This document shows, piece after piece, positions 11,747 to 22,710 of a stretch of DNA of 64,000 nt. The position numbers and the translations under genes were made by a program. Source of the stretch: Asterias rubens (Eukaryota > Echinodermata > Asteroidea > Forcipulatida > Asteriidae); contig NC_047073.1 of the NCBI RefSeq assembly GCF_902459465.1, positions 9,115,036 to 9,179,035 on the forward strand, in the 5' to 3' direction. Under the pieces are notes generated by a model. That model made no database searches. It was not told the origin of the DNA and saw only the letters and a program-made list of their open reading frames with translations. Positions within the stretch are counted from its first letter, which is position 1, and each line of letters begins with the position of its first letter.

Positions 11747-13137
11747 GTAAGTTTAAATTGTTTACAGTGCCACAACGTCTACTTACCAATACAACAACAA
11801 CATCAGCTTACAAATGTATTATGTCGACTTTATCTCTCTAAAATAAAGACTTTTTGTCTCTCTCATTTACAAAAAGTACCGATAACTATATTTTGTTCAG
11901 GGTTGTAGGAAGCTCACAATTTGGTCGCGGGTTTTTTATTTATTTTTATTTTTATTTTGTATTCTCCGGACAATACAGTTATAACAAGCAGAGGCCGTCC
12001 AGGGAAGGGAAAAATTTCCCAAAAAATCTTTATTTAAAAAAGATGTGCCTTCCAAGACTTTGCGTGCTCATAAAAAGGGTAAACATTCATATTTACATGT
12101 AATGTTAGTAGTATGGGAGGCGTATATATGACCTCCTTTTTGAGAGGAGGGTCATGACCCTCAGTCATGAGGGTCTTCGATCCACTCTAGCAGACTTTGG
12201 ACTGGGTTTCTCGATTGCTGTGTAAGGGGTGTACTCGTCTAGAAAATTCTTTTGTTTTATATTAATAAAGAAAAGAAAAAGAAAAAAAAGTTTTGATCGT
12301 ATCGTGTCTGAACCTGCTCTAAATGTTCGTTTGTTGTTGTTGTTTGTATTGTTTTCAGCTAACAATGGTTGAAAGAAGTACATGGGTCATTTCTCGATTT
12401 AGATAACTCGTTTAAGAATCACCCCTCGGTCAAGAGTGACGTGTCCACCAGTTCTTTTGATCGTGTTCGAACTTGCTCTCAGTTGCCGGACCGACAACCG
12501 AGCGGAAGGCCCAATTAAACGTACGTGGCGTATGTTTCTGTATTGCGGTGGATTAATTGTTTCCTTCTTCTTTTTTTTCAAAAATAAAACGGTTCTGTTG
12601 GAATGTCGCTACAAACCATTATTTGAGTATCAATGTATACGTCTAATAATTGTTATTTTTGTTTACTCTTTGTATTATATCCATCCACAATTCGGCTTTT
12701 TGACAACAATGTTTACATTTTTAATGAACCAATAATTATAATTATAATAAAAATAACCCTTGGTTTGTTTAGGTTAAGATATTGTATACATATAGTAATA
12801 GAGTAATAGTATCATAGTTGAATATAATTACACTGTATTGGAAAATTTCAAATAAATAATACTGTTATAACTTTAGGCCTATCTAATAAATCAGTATACC
12901 ATACGAAAAGCAATATAGCGTCACAACCAAAGACCGACGATATATAAACACGGTCGTGTTTTTGTTTGTATACATCGAACGATTTTACTTTTGACGACAA
13001 CACCAGTGATCTACACTAATTTTAATAAATAAGAGCCCCAACGTGTGGGTACAACCGAGTTAGGCATCGAGAAAAAAGGTGAAATGCTTAGTTTGTTTTG
13101 CATTTAGACGCTGTCCCTTTTTTCCCTTTTTTCACAG

Positions 13138-13797
13138 ACACACAAGCACCCCAGTATCGGAAGCCAATCGAAAGCTTGTCCCAGTTGTGATAAGGTGTTT
13201 TCCACTTCAAACAATTTGAAGAAACACCTTCAAAATCATAAGGAGGATGAGGAGGAGGAGGAGGAGGGGGACCTCCACAAAGATGCTAGTGGCGAATCCA
13301 CAGAAGAGGAGGATTCTGAAGACGAGGACGTGGAGTGGGAGGAGCTTCATGAAGACGATGGTGATGAATCAACATATGATGATGATGATGATTTTGAAAA
13401 TGAAGACGTGATGGAGGAGGGGGACGACCGTGAAGATGATGATAGTGATGGACTAACAGATGATGATGGCCTTGAAAATGAAGGAGATGAGGAGGAGGAG
13501 GAAGCGTTTCTTGAAGACGATAGTGATGAATCAACAGATGATAACATTTATGAAAGCGAAGAAATTGAGGAGGAGGAGGAGGAGGAGGAGGAGGGATTAT
13601 GTGAAGACGATAGTGACGAATCAATGGAAGATGACTATTTTGAAGATGAAGAGGAGTCGGAGAAGGAAGATGACGATAGTGATTTATCAACAGACGATAG
13701 TGCTTATGAAAATGATATAGAGGAGGACAGCGGGAGACGTCCAACGAAAACACTTAATTTTTCGATAAAGAATGCTAAACTTATTATGTTTAAATGA
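13138..13797 (+). CDS. C2H2 zinc-finger plus Asp/Glu-rich protein, last exon
   Basis: Reading from a strong acceptor (pyrimidine tract ending TTCACAG at 13137), a 219-codon exon runs to TGA. It begins THKHPSIGSQ, followed by a perfect classical C2H2 finger from CPSCDKVF to HLQNH (C-x2-C-x12-H-x3-H, codons 14-34). The remainder is a very acidic tract with recurring EDDSDESTDD-like units spaced about 20-25 residues, and ends FSIKNAKLIMFK. There is no in-frame ATG near the start, so an upstream exon is expected but was not located. The exon begins exactly where the left arm of the 3.9-kb inverted repeat ends. It could be element-borne cargo or a host exon. No specific family is recognised. Confidence 0.55.
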   Translation, partial: THKHPSIGSQSKACPSCDKVFSTSNNLKKHLQNHKEDEEEEEEGDLHKDASGESTEEEDSEDEDVEWEELHEDDGDESTYDDDDDFENEDVMEEGDDREDDDSDGLTDDDGLENEGDEEEEEAFLEDDSDESTDDNIYESEEIEEEEEEEEEGLCEDDSDESMEDDYFEDEEESEKEDDDSDLSTDDSAYENDIEEDSGRRPTKTLNFSIKNAKLIMFK

Positions 13798-14691
13798 TGA
13801 ATTTTTTTTTTTTTTTTTTTCAATCCTACACGCCCAAGATTGTATTGTTTGAATAATAATACAGAACAGTATTATCAACGGAAGTTTGTTAAAGCATAAT
13901 ATTCTATCAACTGTAAATACTATGAGGGCTTGAATAAGTGAACTCGTCTCACATAAAAAAACAAAAACAAAAATTTAATAAATTAATAAACAAAATTTAA
14001 CACAAATAACAAAATAAATATACTGTTAATGTCTTTCCTTTAGTTTTCAAAATAGGCAGGCGCGGGTCGGTGGGGTCTAATCAATCACCTGCATGCGAAC
14101 GCAGTTCAGTCGACATATTTCAAAGTTCTTGTCATAAATGGGGGCGGGGTCATCATGTACAATTAATTTATGTATTGTGGAGGTTATAAGCAGATGCTAA
14201 TGGAGTGTTATATACAGAATAACTGTGTTGTTGTTTTTTGGTCCAAAAAGTGATAACCTTTGTGTTTGTTTTTGTGTATACTTGTTTTCTCTGCAGTCCC
14301 TCTTGGCAAAGGTAAACCTATCCTGTGCGAGCGATGGTGGTACATGATGTGGGCATGGAGTTAAATAAAACAAAGATAGCTCCACTGTATGGGGAACAAG
14401 AACTGACGCGTTTGGCTGGTAGACCAATCAGTTGTGACGTCATATATTGACTACCAGATGGGTTAGTGATCAAGGGTCATCGCGGGTTGTGTACACGAAG
14501 TGAAGGCCACGGGCAATAATGGTTACAGATTAGGATAATATTAGATTCTATTGTCACACTTTACTCCATTACTATTAATTTAACGTTTAATCTTCACAAA
14601 ACGGGGGGGGGGTATGACCATTTTCAGAAACCTAGGATATACGCGACAATTTAATTAGTCCGTACAGAGCATAATATGGTACGTACACATA
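13798..14691. other. Spacer of the 3.9-kb foldback, 3' of the zinc-finger exon
   Basis: A poly-T run follows the stop codon. No ORF is supported, and GGGCGGGG at ~14142 is the only regulatory-looking word. A long A/T-rich stretch covers 13950-14040. Confidence 0.35.
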
Positions 14692-16049
14692 ATTGGGTTT
14701 TCCGCTCGGGTCTTTGTTGGCCGGTCCGACAATTAAGGGCAAGTTCGAACACGATAAAAAAAAAAGGGGGAAAAAAGGGACAGCGTCTAAATGCAAAACA
14801 AACTAAGCATTTCACCTTTTTTCTCGATGCCTAACTCGGTTGTACCCACACGTTGGGGCTCTTATTTATTAAAATTAGTGTAGATCACTGGTGTTGTCGT
14901 CAAAAGTAAAATCGTTCGATGTATACAAACAAAAACACGACCGTGTTTATATATCGTCGGTCTTTGGTTGTGACGCTATATTGCTTTTCGTATGGTATAC
15001 TGATTTATTAGATAGGCCTAAAGTTATAACAGTATTATTTATTTGAAATTTTCCAATACAGTGTAATTATATTCAACTATGATACTATTACTCTATTACT
15101 ATATGTATACAATATCTTAACCTAAACAAACCAAGGGTTATTTTTATTATAATTATATTTATTGGTTCATTAAAAATGTAAACATTGTTGTCAAAAAGCC
15201 GAATTGTGGATGGATATAATGCAAAGAGTAAACAAAAATAACAATTATTAGACGTATACATTTGATACTCAAATAATGGTTTGTAGCGACATTCCAACAG
15301 AACCGTTTTATTTTTGAAAAAAAAGAAGAAGGAAACAATTAATCCACCGCAATACAGAAACATACGCCACGTACGTTTAATTGGGCCTTCCGCTCGGTTG
15401 TCGGTCCGGCAACTGAGAGCAAGTTCGAACACGATCAAAAGAACTGGTGGACACGTCACTCTTGACCGAGGGGTGATTCTTAAACGAGTTATCTAAATCG
15501 AGAAATGACCCATGTACTTCTTTCAACCATTGTTAGCTGAAAACAATACAAACAACAACAACAAACGAACATTTAGAGCAGGTTCAGACACGATACGATC
15601 AAAACTTGGTAGACGACATCAACATTACTGGCCTCGCACACTCTTGAAGGTATGTGTTACTAACGACGGTTGTTTGCATCGAGAAATATCTTTTTAATTT
15701 CCTTTATCTCACCATGCTAGTTGATACAAATTAAAAACAAATCAAGAATAACCAAACAAAACCAAACAAACAAACAAACAGGCAAAAAATAAAAATATTT
15801 TTTTTTTCTTTTTCTTTTCTTTATTAATATAAAACAAAAGAATTTTCTAGACGAGTACACCCCTTACACAGCAATCGAGAAACCCAGTCCAAAGTCTGCT
15901 AGAGTGGATCGAAGACCCTCATGACTGAGGGTCATGACCCTCCTCTCAAAAAGGAGGTCATATACGCCTCCCATACTACTAATGTTCCTTTAAATACTTC
16001 TCATGATTTGGCCCCCTCTGAAGTAACGTAGTCACCTCTGAGTATACAG

Positions 16050-16097
16050 GGTTTCCCGGTGTACTGTGATATGGAAACAGACGGTGGTAGCTGGACG
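16050..16097 (+). pseudogene. Duplicate fragment of FReD exon 2 end
   Basis: Sixteen codons GFPVYCDMETDGGSWT followed by GTAAGA, near-identical to the end of exon 2. It lies ~70 bp right of the 3.9-kb inverted repeat and ~550 bp before the intact exon. Probably a partial exon duplication, or a vestige of a second FReD unit. Confidence 0.7.
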
Positions 16098-16102
16098 GTA
16101 AG

Positions 16103-16600
16103 ATATATGGTAAGGTAATTGTCAAAGACCAGTATTCTCACTTGGTGTATCTCAACATGCTAAAAAAAAAACTGTGAAAATTTGAACTCAATGGGGGACC
16201 TTTCGGACGTTTGGTGGCAGTAGATATACCAGGTAAAATTATTTGTACTCGGTAAATTGCGCATGCTCATAACTACATAAACAATGGAAATTTACCTGTT
16301 GGTTTGCTGCCACCTAGCGTCACAAAGTCTCCCATTGGTCGTCGAAGTGCAAAAACACCCTTGTCACACGAAGTTGTGTGCTTTCAGATTCTTGATTTCA
16401 GGACCCCAAATTCTACTTATGTGGTCTCGAAATCAAATTCAAATATTTTAGTGGAAAATTACTTTCTCGAAAACTACGTTTCTTCAGAGAGGGAGCCATT
16501 TCTCACAATGTTTTATAGACTAATACTATCAACAGATCCCCATTGCTTGTGACCAAGTAAGTTTTTAAGCTAACTATTTTGAGTAACCAACAGTACATTT
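16103..16600. mobile_element. Family A MITE, copy 6, in a FReD intron, split by a CTCF-motif MITE
   Basis: Body words GTCAAAGACCAGTATTCTC, CCCTTGTCACACGAAGTTG and TTTCTCACAATGTTTTATAG in family order. Interrupted at the AACTCAAT/GGTCGTCG point by the element at 16194-16333. Confidence 0.8.
16194..16333. mobile_element. Family H MITE with opposed CTCF-like motifs, copy 1
   Basis: 140 bp. Right end GCTGCCACCTAGCGTCAC and left end GACGTTTGGTGGCAGTAGA are inverted; shared inner words ACCAGGTAAAAT and GCGCATGCTCA. Nested in family A copy 6. Confidence 0.8.
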
Positions 16601-16648
16601 AAGTAATTGCAGATAAATACACTATTTTTGGTTTTTATACTTGTACAG

Positions 16649-16800
16649 TGGCCCCTGCCCCTCCCCTGCCTCCAAAAGACTGTTCCGAGATTCTTGCGAG
16701 TGGTGTATCGATCAGTGGCGTGTACATGGTTCAACCTGTATGTCCAGGTGGGGCTTTCCGTGTGTATTGTGATATGGAAACAGACGGTGGTGGATGGACG
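16649..16800 (+). CDS. FReD gene exon 2: start of fibrinogen domain
   Basis: Acceptor TTGTACAG, donor GTAAGA. Encodes a proline-rich linker, then the diagnostic N-terminal FReD motif with Cys in KDCSEIL and VYCDMETDGGGWT. Phase 1 in, phase 0 out. Confidence 0.88.
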
Positions 16801-16917
16801 GTAAGATAACACGTTAGTGAATGAATGAGAGTACTCATTTTAAGAGTGTAATTGAGATTTATGTTAGATAAATAATTGAAGAAGACTATGATTTAAAAAC
16901 CAAGTTTCCTTTGACAG

Positions 16918-17179
16918 GTTTTCCAGCGGCGGATGGACGGCAGTGTTGATTTCTATTTGGACTTTGCAAGCTACAGCCGTGGCTTTGGGAGTCTAGAGGG
17001 AGAGTTTTGGCTCGGCAACGACAACTTGCACAGTCTGACCGCTCAGGGCGAGTATGAACTCCGCGTCGATCTCTCAGATTTCGAGAGCGAATCCGCGTAT
17101 GCGGTCTATGACTCGTTCTGGATCGCTGATGCGAGTGAACAATACAGGCTGAGAGTAGGAACTTACTCTGGAACCGCAG
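16918..17179 (+). CDS. FReD gene exon 3: central fibrinogen domain
   Basis: Encodes [40 protein letters not shown] and a beta-strand stretch ending YSGTAG, all standard FReD order. Acceptor TTGACAG, donor GTAATA, phase 1 out; no matching next exon was seen. Confidence 0.88.
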
Positions 17180-17325
17180 GTAATAAATCAGTACCATTCC
17201 CATAAGTTTAACAATAAAAAGAGCCTAATATAAGTCTGCATTTTTCAAAAATAAAATCCTTATTTAACTGAAAGAACAATTCATTTAATCCACATGTTTC
17301 AAAGTTGTTTATTTGCTTTGTTACC

Positions 17326-18029
17326 AATTTCATAGCCTTGCTTAAGCAAGGTTTTTTGCTTAAAACGGCGAGGCAAGCAAGCAAAAAGGGTCCTTAAAGC
17401 CCATTGCTTAAGCACCCTGTTTAAGCGCCGGGCCCAGTTTCAAAGAGCTGCATCCCGTAACGGTCGATTTAGTGCTTTATAACGGGCGCACCTAGAAAAT
17501 TTTTCATTTCATACGCTTGCTTAAGCAAGATTTTTTGCTTACATAGGTAAGCAAACAAAAAGGGTCCTTAAAGCCTCTATTTTGCTTAAGCACCCTATTC
17601 ACACAGGTCTAGTGCAACACTCATTGCAAACGATGTTATTGTGCCGGCACAGCGGCGATTGTACGTGTGTTTGTATGGTAGGTGTAGCGAATAAACGAGT
17701 GTCTAAAATGCTTCAGAATCTTGCTGTACAATGTATTATCTTCTTGTTTACTTTCAAGTTAGTGTGTAAACCTTTCGAGGGGCACTTTTAACCATTACAC
17801 ATAATACATATCAGACACAGAAGGTGATGAATTTTTTTTATCGCCACTCGAGTGCACTCCGCATTAATTTCGCCCGCCATTTTGTCAGCACCTTCCCGCG
17901 CGCAGATTGTTTACGTGCTTAAGCTCGTGTACGTTTAGCATGGAATCCGAATGGTTTTAAGCAATTATTTTTGCTACGTTAAGCGAAAAAATTTGCTTAC
18001 CGTTAAGCAGCTCTATGAAATTGGGCCCT
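17326..18029. mobile_element. Family C-related composite repeat
   Basis: Begins CCAATTTCATAGCCTTGCTTAA and ends CAGCTCTATGAAATTGGGCC, with two further internal GGGCCCA/AATTTCAT-type boundaries (~17430, ~17500). Probably two nested family C copies carrying AAGCAAAAAGGGTCCTTAAA twice. Confidence 0.7.
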
Positions 18030-18145
18030 GGTCACTTGGGGCTGACCCGGGTGAGCCCCTGAAATGACGTCAAAGCTATTCGATCGAACGCACCGGGGCA
18101 GATCGGGGGTCGACCCGGGGAAGCTAATCGAACGCACCTTTAATG
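18026..18145. mobile_element. Fragment of GGTGCGTTCGA-ended MITE
   Basis: GGGGTCGACCCGGGGAAGCT and ATCGAACGCACC match the end of the element at 21264-21413; the rest is rearranged. Confidence 0.6.
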
Positions 18146-18234
18146 AGCAAGTTATGGCGGCAACTAGACTTGACTACATATAGACCCCATAGAGCACAGG
18201 GAGTTTGACACACTGGAGCATGGCGATATGGTCA

Positions 18235-18710
18235 ACTTGAAGACACTGGACACTATTGGCAATTGTCAAAGACTAATCTTCTCACTTGGTGTATCTCAAC
18301 ATATGCATAAAATAACAAACCTGTGAAAATTTAAGCTCAATTGGTCGTCGAAGTTGCGTGATAATAATGAAAGAAAAAACACCCTTGTCACACGAAGTAA
18401 TTGTGTGCTTTCAGATGCTTGATTTCGAGACCTCAAAATCTAATTCTGAGGTCTCGAAATCCAATTCAAATATTTTAGTGGAAAATAATTTTCTCGAAAA
18501 CTACGCTACTTCAGTGACGTAGTTTTCGAGAAAGAAGTAATTGGTATTTCCACTTGATTTAGAATTTGAGGTTTCGAAATCAAGCATCTGAAAGCACACA
18601 ACTTTGTGCGACGAGGGTGTTTTTTCTTTCATTATTATCTCGCTTATGTTGGGATACAGCAAGTGAGAAGACTGGTCTTTGACACTTACCAATAGTGTCT
18701 ATGCCTTTAA
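18235..18710. mobile_element. Palindromic double-ended family A MITE, copy 7
   Basis: Both halves correspond to the same half of family A, arranged head to head. GTCAAAGACTAATCTTCTCAC at the left is mirrored by GTGAGAAGACTGGTCTTTGAC at the right, with symmetry near 18517 (CTTCAGTGACGTAG). Confidence 0.8.
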
Positions 18711-18787
18711 GCTGTTGTTGATTCAATATGGCCGTCCCTGAAATTAGCAGCTGCGGCTATGGCTCCGTCTGTTTCTAAGGTGTTGTT

Positions 18788-21700
18788 ATGGACATAACTG
18801 AAGATCAAATCAAAGGAGGAGCCGCGTTGGCTGATTCGGACACGGCCTATGACAAGATGAATGCAACTTTAAAAGTCCAGCCGGCAAGGTAAGGCACAAA
18901 TTGACATACTTTATTTAAGCAGCTCAAATACAAAACAAAAACTGAAATTTGACCCGGATTCCGGTTCCCAGTTGACCTAACCCATATCCGAGAGGGTAAA
19001 CCTTTCTTCGGTACGGCAGTGAGATGGAATAGCCCATATTATGCATGTCCCGCCGATGCGCATGACCAGAACCGCCCGAACCACCATTTTGAAGCAATGT
19101 GGCCGGTACACAACCTGGCATATTTATATTTAATGAAAACTTCTACATGGCGTCCAGATTGGCAGGTTGAATGTTTGTGTTTAACTCTAGGCCTCCTCGG
19201 TTTCCCAAGATGGCGGTAGTGTATGCCTATGACATATAGACAGACCGATTGCGCTACCAATGTTTACATGTGATCACGTGCACTATAAAAAACGTTGGTA
19301 TAGAAAAACACAGCTACACAGTAAAGATATGGGAAGACTCGTACCGATGGCTCACAATTGGCTGTATTTGCAATAAATAAAACTTTTGACTAAAAGCGGA
19401 GCCCTTTTTATAAAGTTGAATATGGTGACATTGATTTAAATGACATTTGCTGTTTGATGTTTCCAGTATTCTACTACAAAAGAGGTTTAGTTTGAGAGTA
19501 GGGTTAGACTACGTAAATTACTGGGGTTTGAGCGAGCTCCTCACGCGCAGTGGATTTTGCGTTGTGCACGGCGTGAAGTTGGGCTGTGATAAGGGAGATC
19601 GCGAAGTTGTCCGACTCATAGCTGACAGCTACCCCTTCCAATCAAATATTTGAGGGTGAAAATAAAGGGATTTGCAGCTTCATAATTATGTTTTTTTGTT
19701 GAAAATATTGGCAGGAAAATCATTAGAATGAGGGCATGTAAAACCACACTTTCCGTGCACAAACACATGACATCGTGTGAAGATTCTCTTGGAATTTCCT
19801 ATTTGGTGGAACTTTGTTTACCCTCACTGGCATTGTTTAGCCATTGGTAAGGTCTCATATGACAAACTCCGGAATATACTTCAGTGATTTCAAGAATTGA
19901 GTCTCTATTGAGCCAAAAATGGCAACAGTAATCGTGTCTTCTTATAGCACGTTTATATGCAGTACGCCGTGTTTGTTTACATTTTACCCACTATTGTCAC
20001 GTGAGGCACTGAGCGCAATCGGTCTATTGATTATGAGCATGAAAACACCAGTTTTTAAGCACCAACACTGTAGCGCAGTGCGTAAGGTGCTGGGACTGTT
20101 TCAGCAACTCGGATCATCCGGTCCGGGTTCGAATACCGTCTGTCTCTAATATAGATTCAAGGCTTTTTGCTGCCCCTGATGGGACAGTGTGATTGGGATC
20201 TGCCTTGCTTTCTCCCCTAAAGGGACAGGGCCCGCGTAGTGGCTAGGGTTCGAGGCAGGGGGGGGGGGGATGTGCTCTGGGTCGGATGCAAGTCCTGAAG
20301 GGTTCTATATGGCAATGGGGAGGGGCCAGTGTGTGCCATTAACTGAACCGGCGCCTGAATGCCTGACACTTCCGGAGCGTAACCTTTTCTATTTTTCCAC
20401 CAGATTAAATAATTTGTATTACTAAATTTCTTGACTTAGTTCGGGCACCCTCGGAATAGAATAGCAAGGGTCCTGGGTTCGAATCCCTCCCGAGTTATTT
20501 TTTTGCACAGGACTCGGGAAAGTACTGAGTAATAAACAGTGCTAACACACATCGGTGTATGGGTAAAAAACAAATTTAATTTTTTTTATATATTTATATA
20601 TATATTTATTATTGTATGTTGTTATTATTTATCACGCATACTAGTAGGACTGGTATCTAATCTCAACTGGGTGTTCCAACATTTGTTGTGATTCACTTAA
20701 AGAATTTGTTTCAATGAAGACGGGAATAAAACTGAGATTGGGAAAATCAAATTATATCTATCTCTCTCGCAAGACGCGCTACAATTCTAGATGTGGTTTT
20801 CACTTAGAATTTGCAGTGCGCCGTGTTTGTTTACATCCAATACCCACTATACACGTAGGTCATGTGACGCAATCGGTCTGTTGTTAACTCTAAAAACTGA
20901 CAGCCAGCCTCGTGTCTCTTCACTTCTTTAAAATTCTAAAAAACAGTTTACAATAGTTGAGGACTAAAATAACACATAATACATTAATACAAATCGTACA
21001 TAATTATAGTCAACGGCGACTTCCAGCATTGATGCCCATTTATCTTGCCTTCAATGTGTGCTTGGAAAATCAGGAATTCTTTAGAGAATTGGGGGGGGGG
21101 GGGGTGGGTACTTATGTACAAGAGGACAATAGTGTGCTGTAAAATCTGGAACAATGGGGATTGGTTGGGGGGGGTACCCTCTGCCCCTATATGGGGCATG
21201 TCATGCTTTCCATAAATGAGATCACTTGGACGGGTACCCTGTATACTATTGCCTACAATCATTGGGTGCGTTCGTTTAGCTTCCCTGGGTCGACCCCGCT
21301 GTGTGGTGTTTTTTTTCCAGGACGAACGTGGGTAATTATCTGCACACGTTCGTCCTGGAAAAAAAGGCAGCCACACACCGGGGTCGACCCAGGGAAGCTA
21401 AACTAACGCACCCATAGAATTGAGAGGGCTCAATCTACTTTCGACAGTCGGCGGGTCTTTTCGAAAAACGGCTTTTGCAGACTCTGACTTACAGTGGATG
21501 CTTCTTAAAACCAGCGTTGTCTGCATAGTGGCTTCATAAGCCCTGACCAGATTTAAGTTGGAACCGAAACCAGAGCCAAAGTTACCATGTTTCTGCTTAG
21601 GTCTAGACCTATAATCTTTAGGACAGACTATAATAAAGTCATACATAGAAAGGTGTTATTATTAAAATGGACCCAAACATTTTATAAAAATGTAACGCCT

Positions 21701-22132
21701 TCTCCCAACAAACTTGTAACCATAGAAACAAATCTTCAAAAGGAAGAAAAATAAAAAGAAGTGCTATTATGGCAAAAAATAATCGCAAACAATATTTTAT
21801 ACTTTGATTATCTTCTTTAAGATCGGAGGCTGGACCCCGTTCCCTTCGGGGTGTTGATCAGCAAAAACATGGCACAACATTTTTGTTGCTACTTAATGTC
21901 CAATTCTGATACTGAGTTTAACATTCCTATATGACCTATGAATGGCCGCCGAAGAACTTTCAAACTTGTACGCTTAGTTTTTAGCATTTTTTTGCTCATT
22001 AAAGATTGCCTAAAATAAACTTTTCCCCGTTTACTCTTTCATCTTTCTTTCAGTCACAAGACGAACATACCTGGTTTGGGCGGCACACCATTCCTCATGT
22101 ATTTCGACAGCAGGAAGGATTCCATGGTCTGA
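18788..22132 (+). CDS. Possible two-exon small protein (59 aa), unidentified
   Basis: Exon 18788-18888 opens MDITEDQIKGGAALADSDTA and ends in phase 2 at GTAAGG. A strong acceptor (pyrimidine tract, TTTCAG at 22053) starts exon 22054-22132, which completes a Ser codon and reads HKTNIPGLGGTPFLMYFDSR to TGA. The same frame stays open for 34 more codons after the TGA to TAA at 22235-22237. A short reading frame (MAVPEISSCG...) lies just upstream of the start. AATAAA occurs near 22833. Phases fit but no homologue is recognised; chance pairing cannot be excluded. Confidence 0.33.
20064..20400 (+). mobile_element. tRNA-derived SINE (family S3)
   Basis: TAGCGCAGTGCGTAAGGTGC (A-box like) and GGTCCGGGTTCGAATACC (B box), then a GC-rich body to ~20390. 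Confidence 0.6.
20450..20580 (+). mobile_element. tRNA-derived SINE (family S2), partial
   Basis: B box GGGTTCGAATCCC, then CTCGGGAAAGTACTGAGTAA and the tail ACACATCGGTGTATGGGTAA, shared with copies near 24 kb. Confidence 0.65.
21264..21413. mobile_element. 150-bp near-palindromic MITE with GGGTGCGTTCG ends
   Basis: GGGTGCGTTCGTTTAGCTTC pairs with GAAGCTAAACTAACGCACCC; inner GGGTCGACCC and CCAGGACGAACGTG are also inverted. Confidence 0.88.
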
Positions 22133-22524
22133 CAAGCGACGCCCCCAACGGCAGAAGGTGGTTCGTCCAGCATCTCCAACGCCACGGTATTCTTATCAAC
22201 AGGAACCAACTTTGACCTTGTTTCCACAAAGTTATAACAAGTTATTTCAAAAGTTATTTCAAATTATTACACGTTTTTTATATTGTCACTGACCTCATGA
22301 AGTTACAAAGCTTGAAAAGCATTCCTTTTGTAAATACGATTTACTTTTGCAACTGTGACACCTGTGAAGATTTATAGTCAGTACACCTAATTAGTTCATA
22401 AAGTGAGTGAAACGCTTACAAAGTGAGTGAAATAACGAGTAACAGCACTGTGACATTTAATAATAATATATTGAGAAAAAAACATTGAATGAAGTTGTTT
22501 CTTTGTTTCTGTACCATTGAAATC

Positions 22525-22710
22525 GTTACAATTGCAGTTTTAGAATTTGGTCTCGAAATCGAGGTCTCGAAATCAAGCATCAGAAAGCACACAAGTTGGT
22601 GTGACAAGGGTGTTTTTTCTTTCTATATTATCTCGCAACTTCGACGACCGATTGAGCTCAATTTTCACAGGTTTGTTATTTTATGAATATGTTGAGATAC
22701 ACCTAACGCC
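22525..22710. repeat. Family A MITE fragment, copy 8
   Basis: GTCTCGAAATCAAGCATC, TGTGACAAGGGTGTTTTTTC and ATGTTGAGATACACC in family A order; no terminal repeats. Confidence 0.75.

Larger units (their letters stand above)
12106..15981. mobile_element. 3.9-kb foldback structure with ~1-kb inverted arms
   Basis: Left arm 12106-13136 and right arm about 14760-15981 are near-identical in inverse orientation over nearly their whole length. Outer ends are TAGTAGTATGGGAGGCG and its complement. Both outer ends are flanked by ATGT (12102-12105, 15982-15985), a possible 4-bp target duplication. The right arm carries ~190 extra bases (about 15606-15796) and an internal echo at 14692-14756 of arm sequence 15377-15440. 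The spacer 13137-14750 includes a zinc-finger/acidic ORF. No transposase was recognised. Confidence 0.7.
11241..17179 (+). pseudogene. Fibrinogen-related protein gene, frame-disrupted and C-terminally incomplete
   Basis: Secreted fibrinogen-domain (FReD) proteins are lectin-like molecules, ficolin- or tenascin-like in echinoderms. Three phase-compatible exons are seen: 11241-11746 (signal peptide and coiled coil), 16649-16800 (DCSEILASGVSISGVYMV and YCDMETDGGGWT) and 16918-17179 ([16 protein letters not shown] to [13 protein letters not shown]). Exon 1 changes frame near the GGGGG run at about 11559-11563 and has a TAG at about 11629-11631 in the frame that joins exon 2. The FReD C-terminal subdomain, with its calcium-site acidic cluster and the CAxxYxGAWWY region, was not found downstream. 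A partial extra copy of the exon 2 end sits at 16050-16097. Either a decayed or rearranged paralogue, or two base errors plus exons I cannot see. Confidence 0.75.

Noticed and set aside
12436..12735. 99-codon ORF repeated at 15088-15459
   Set aside because: It lies wholly in the inverted-repeat arms, has no recognisable protein features, and its end diverges with a one-base change between arms.
13286..13753. 155-codon His/Pro/Leu-rich ORF on the minus strand
   Set aside because: It is the antisense of the acidic GAGGAG/GATGAT tract of the zinc-finger exon.
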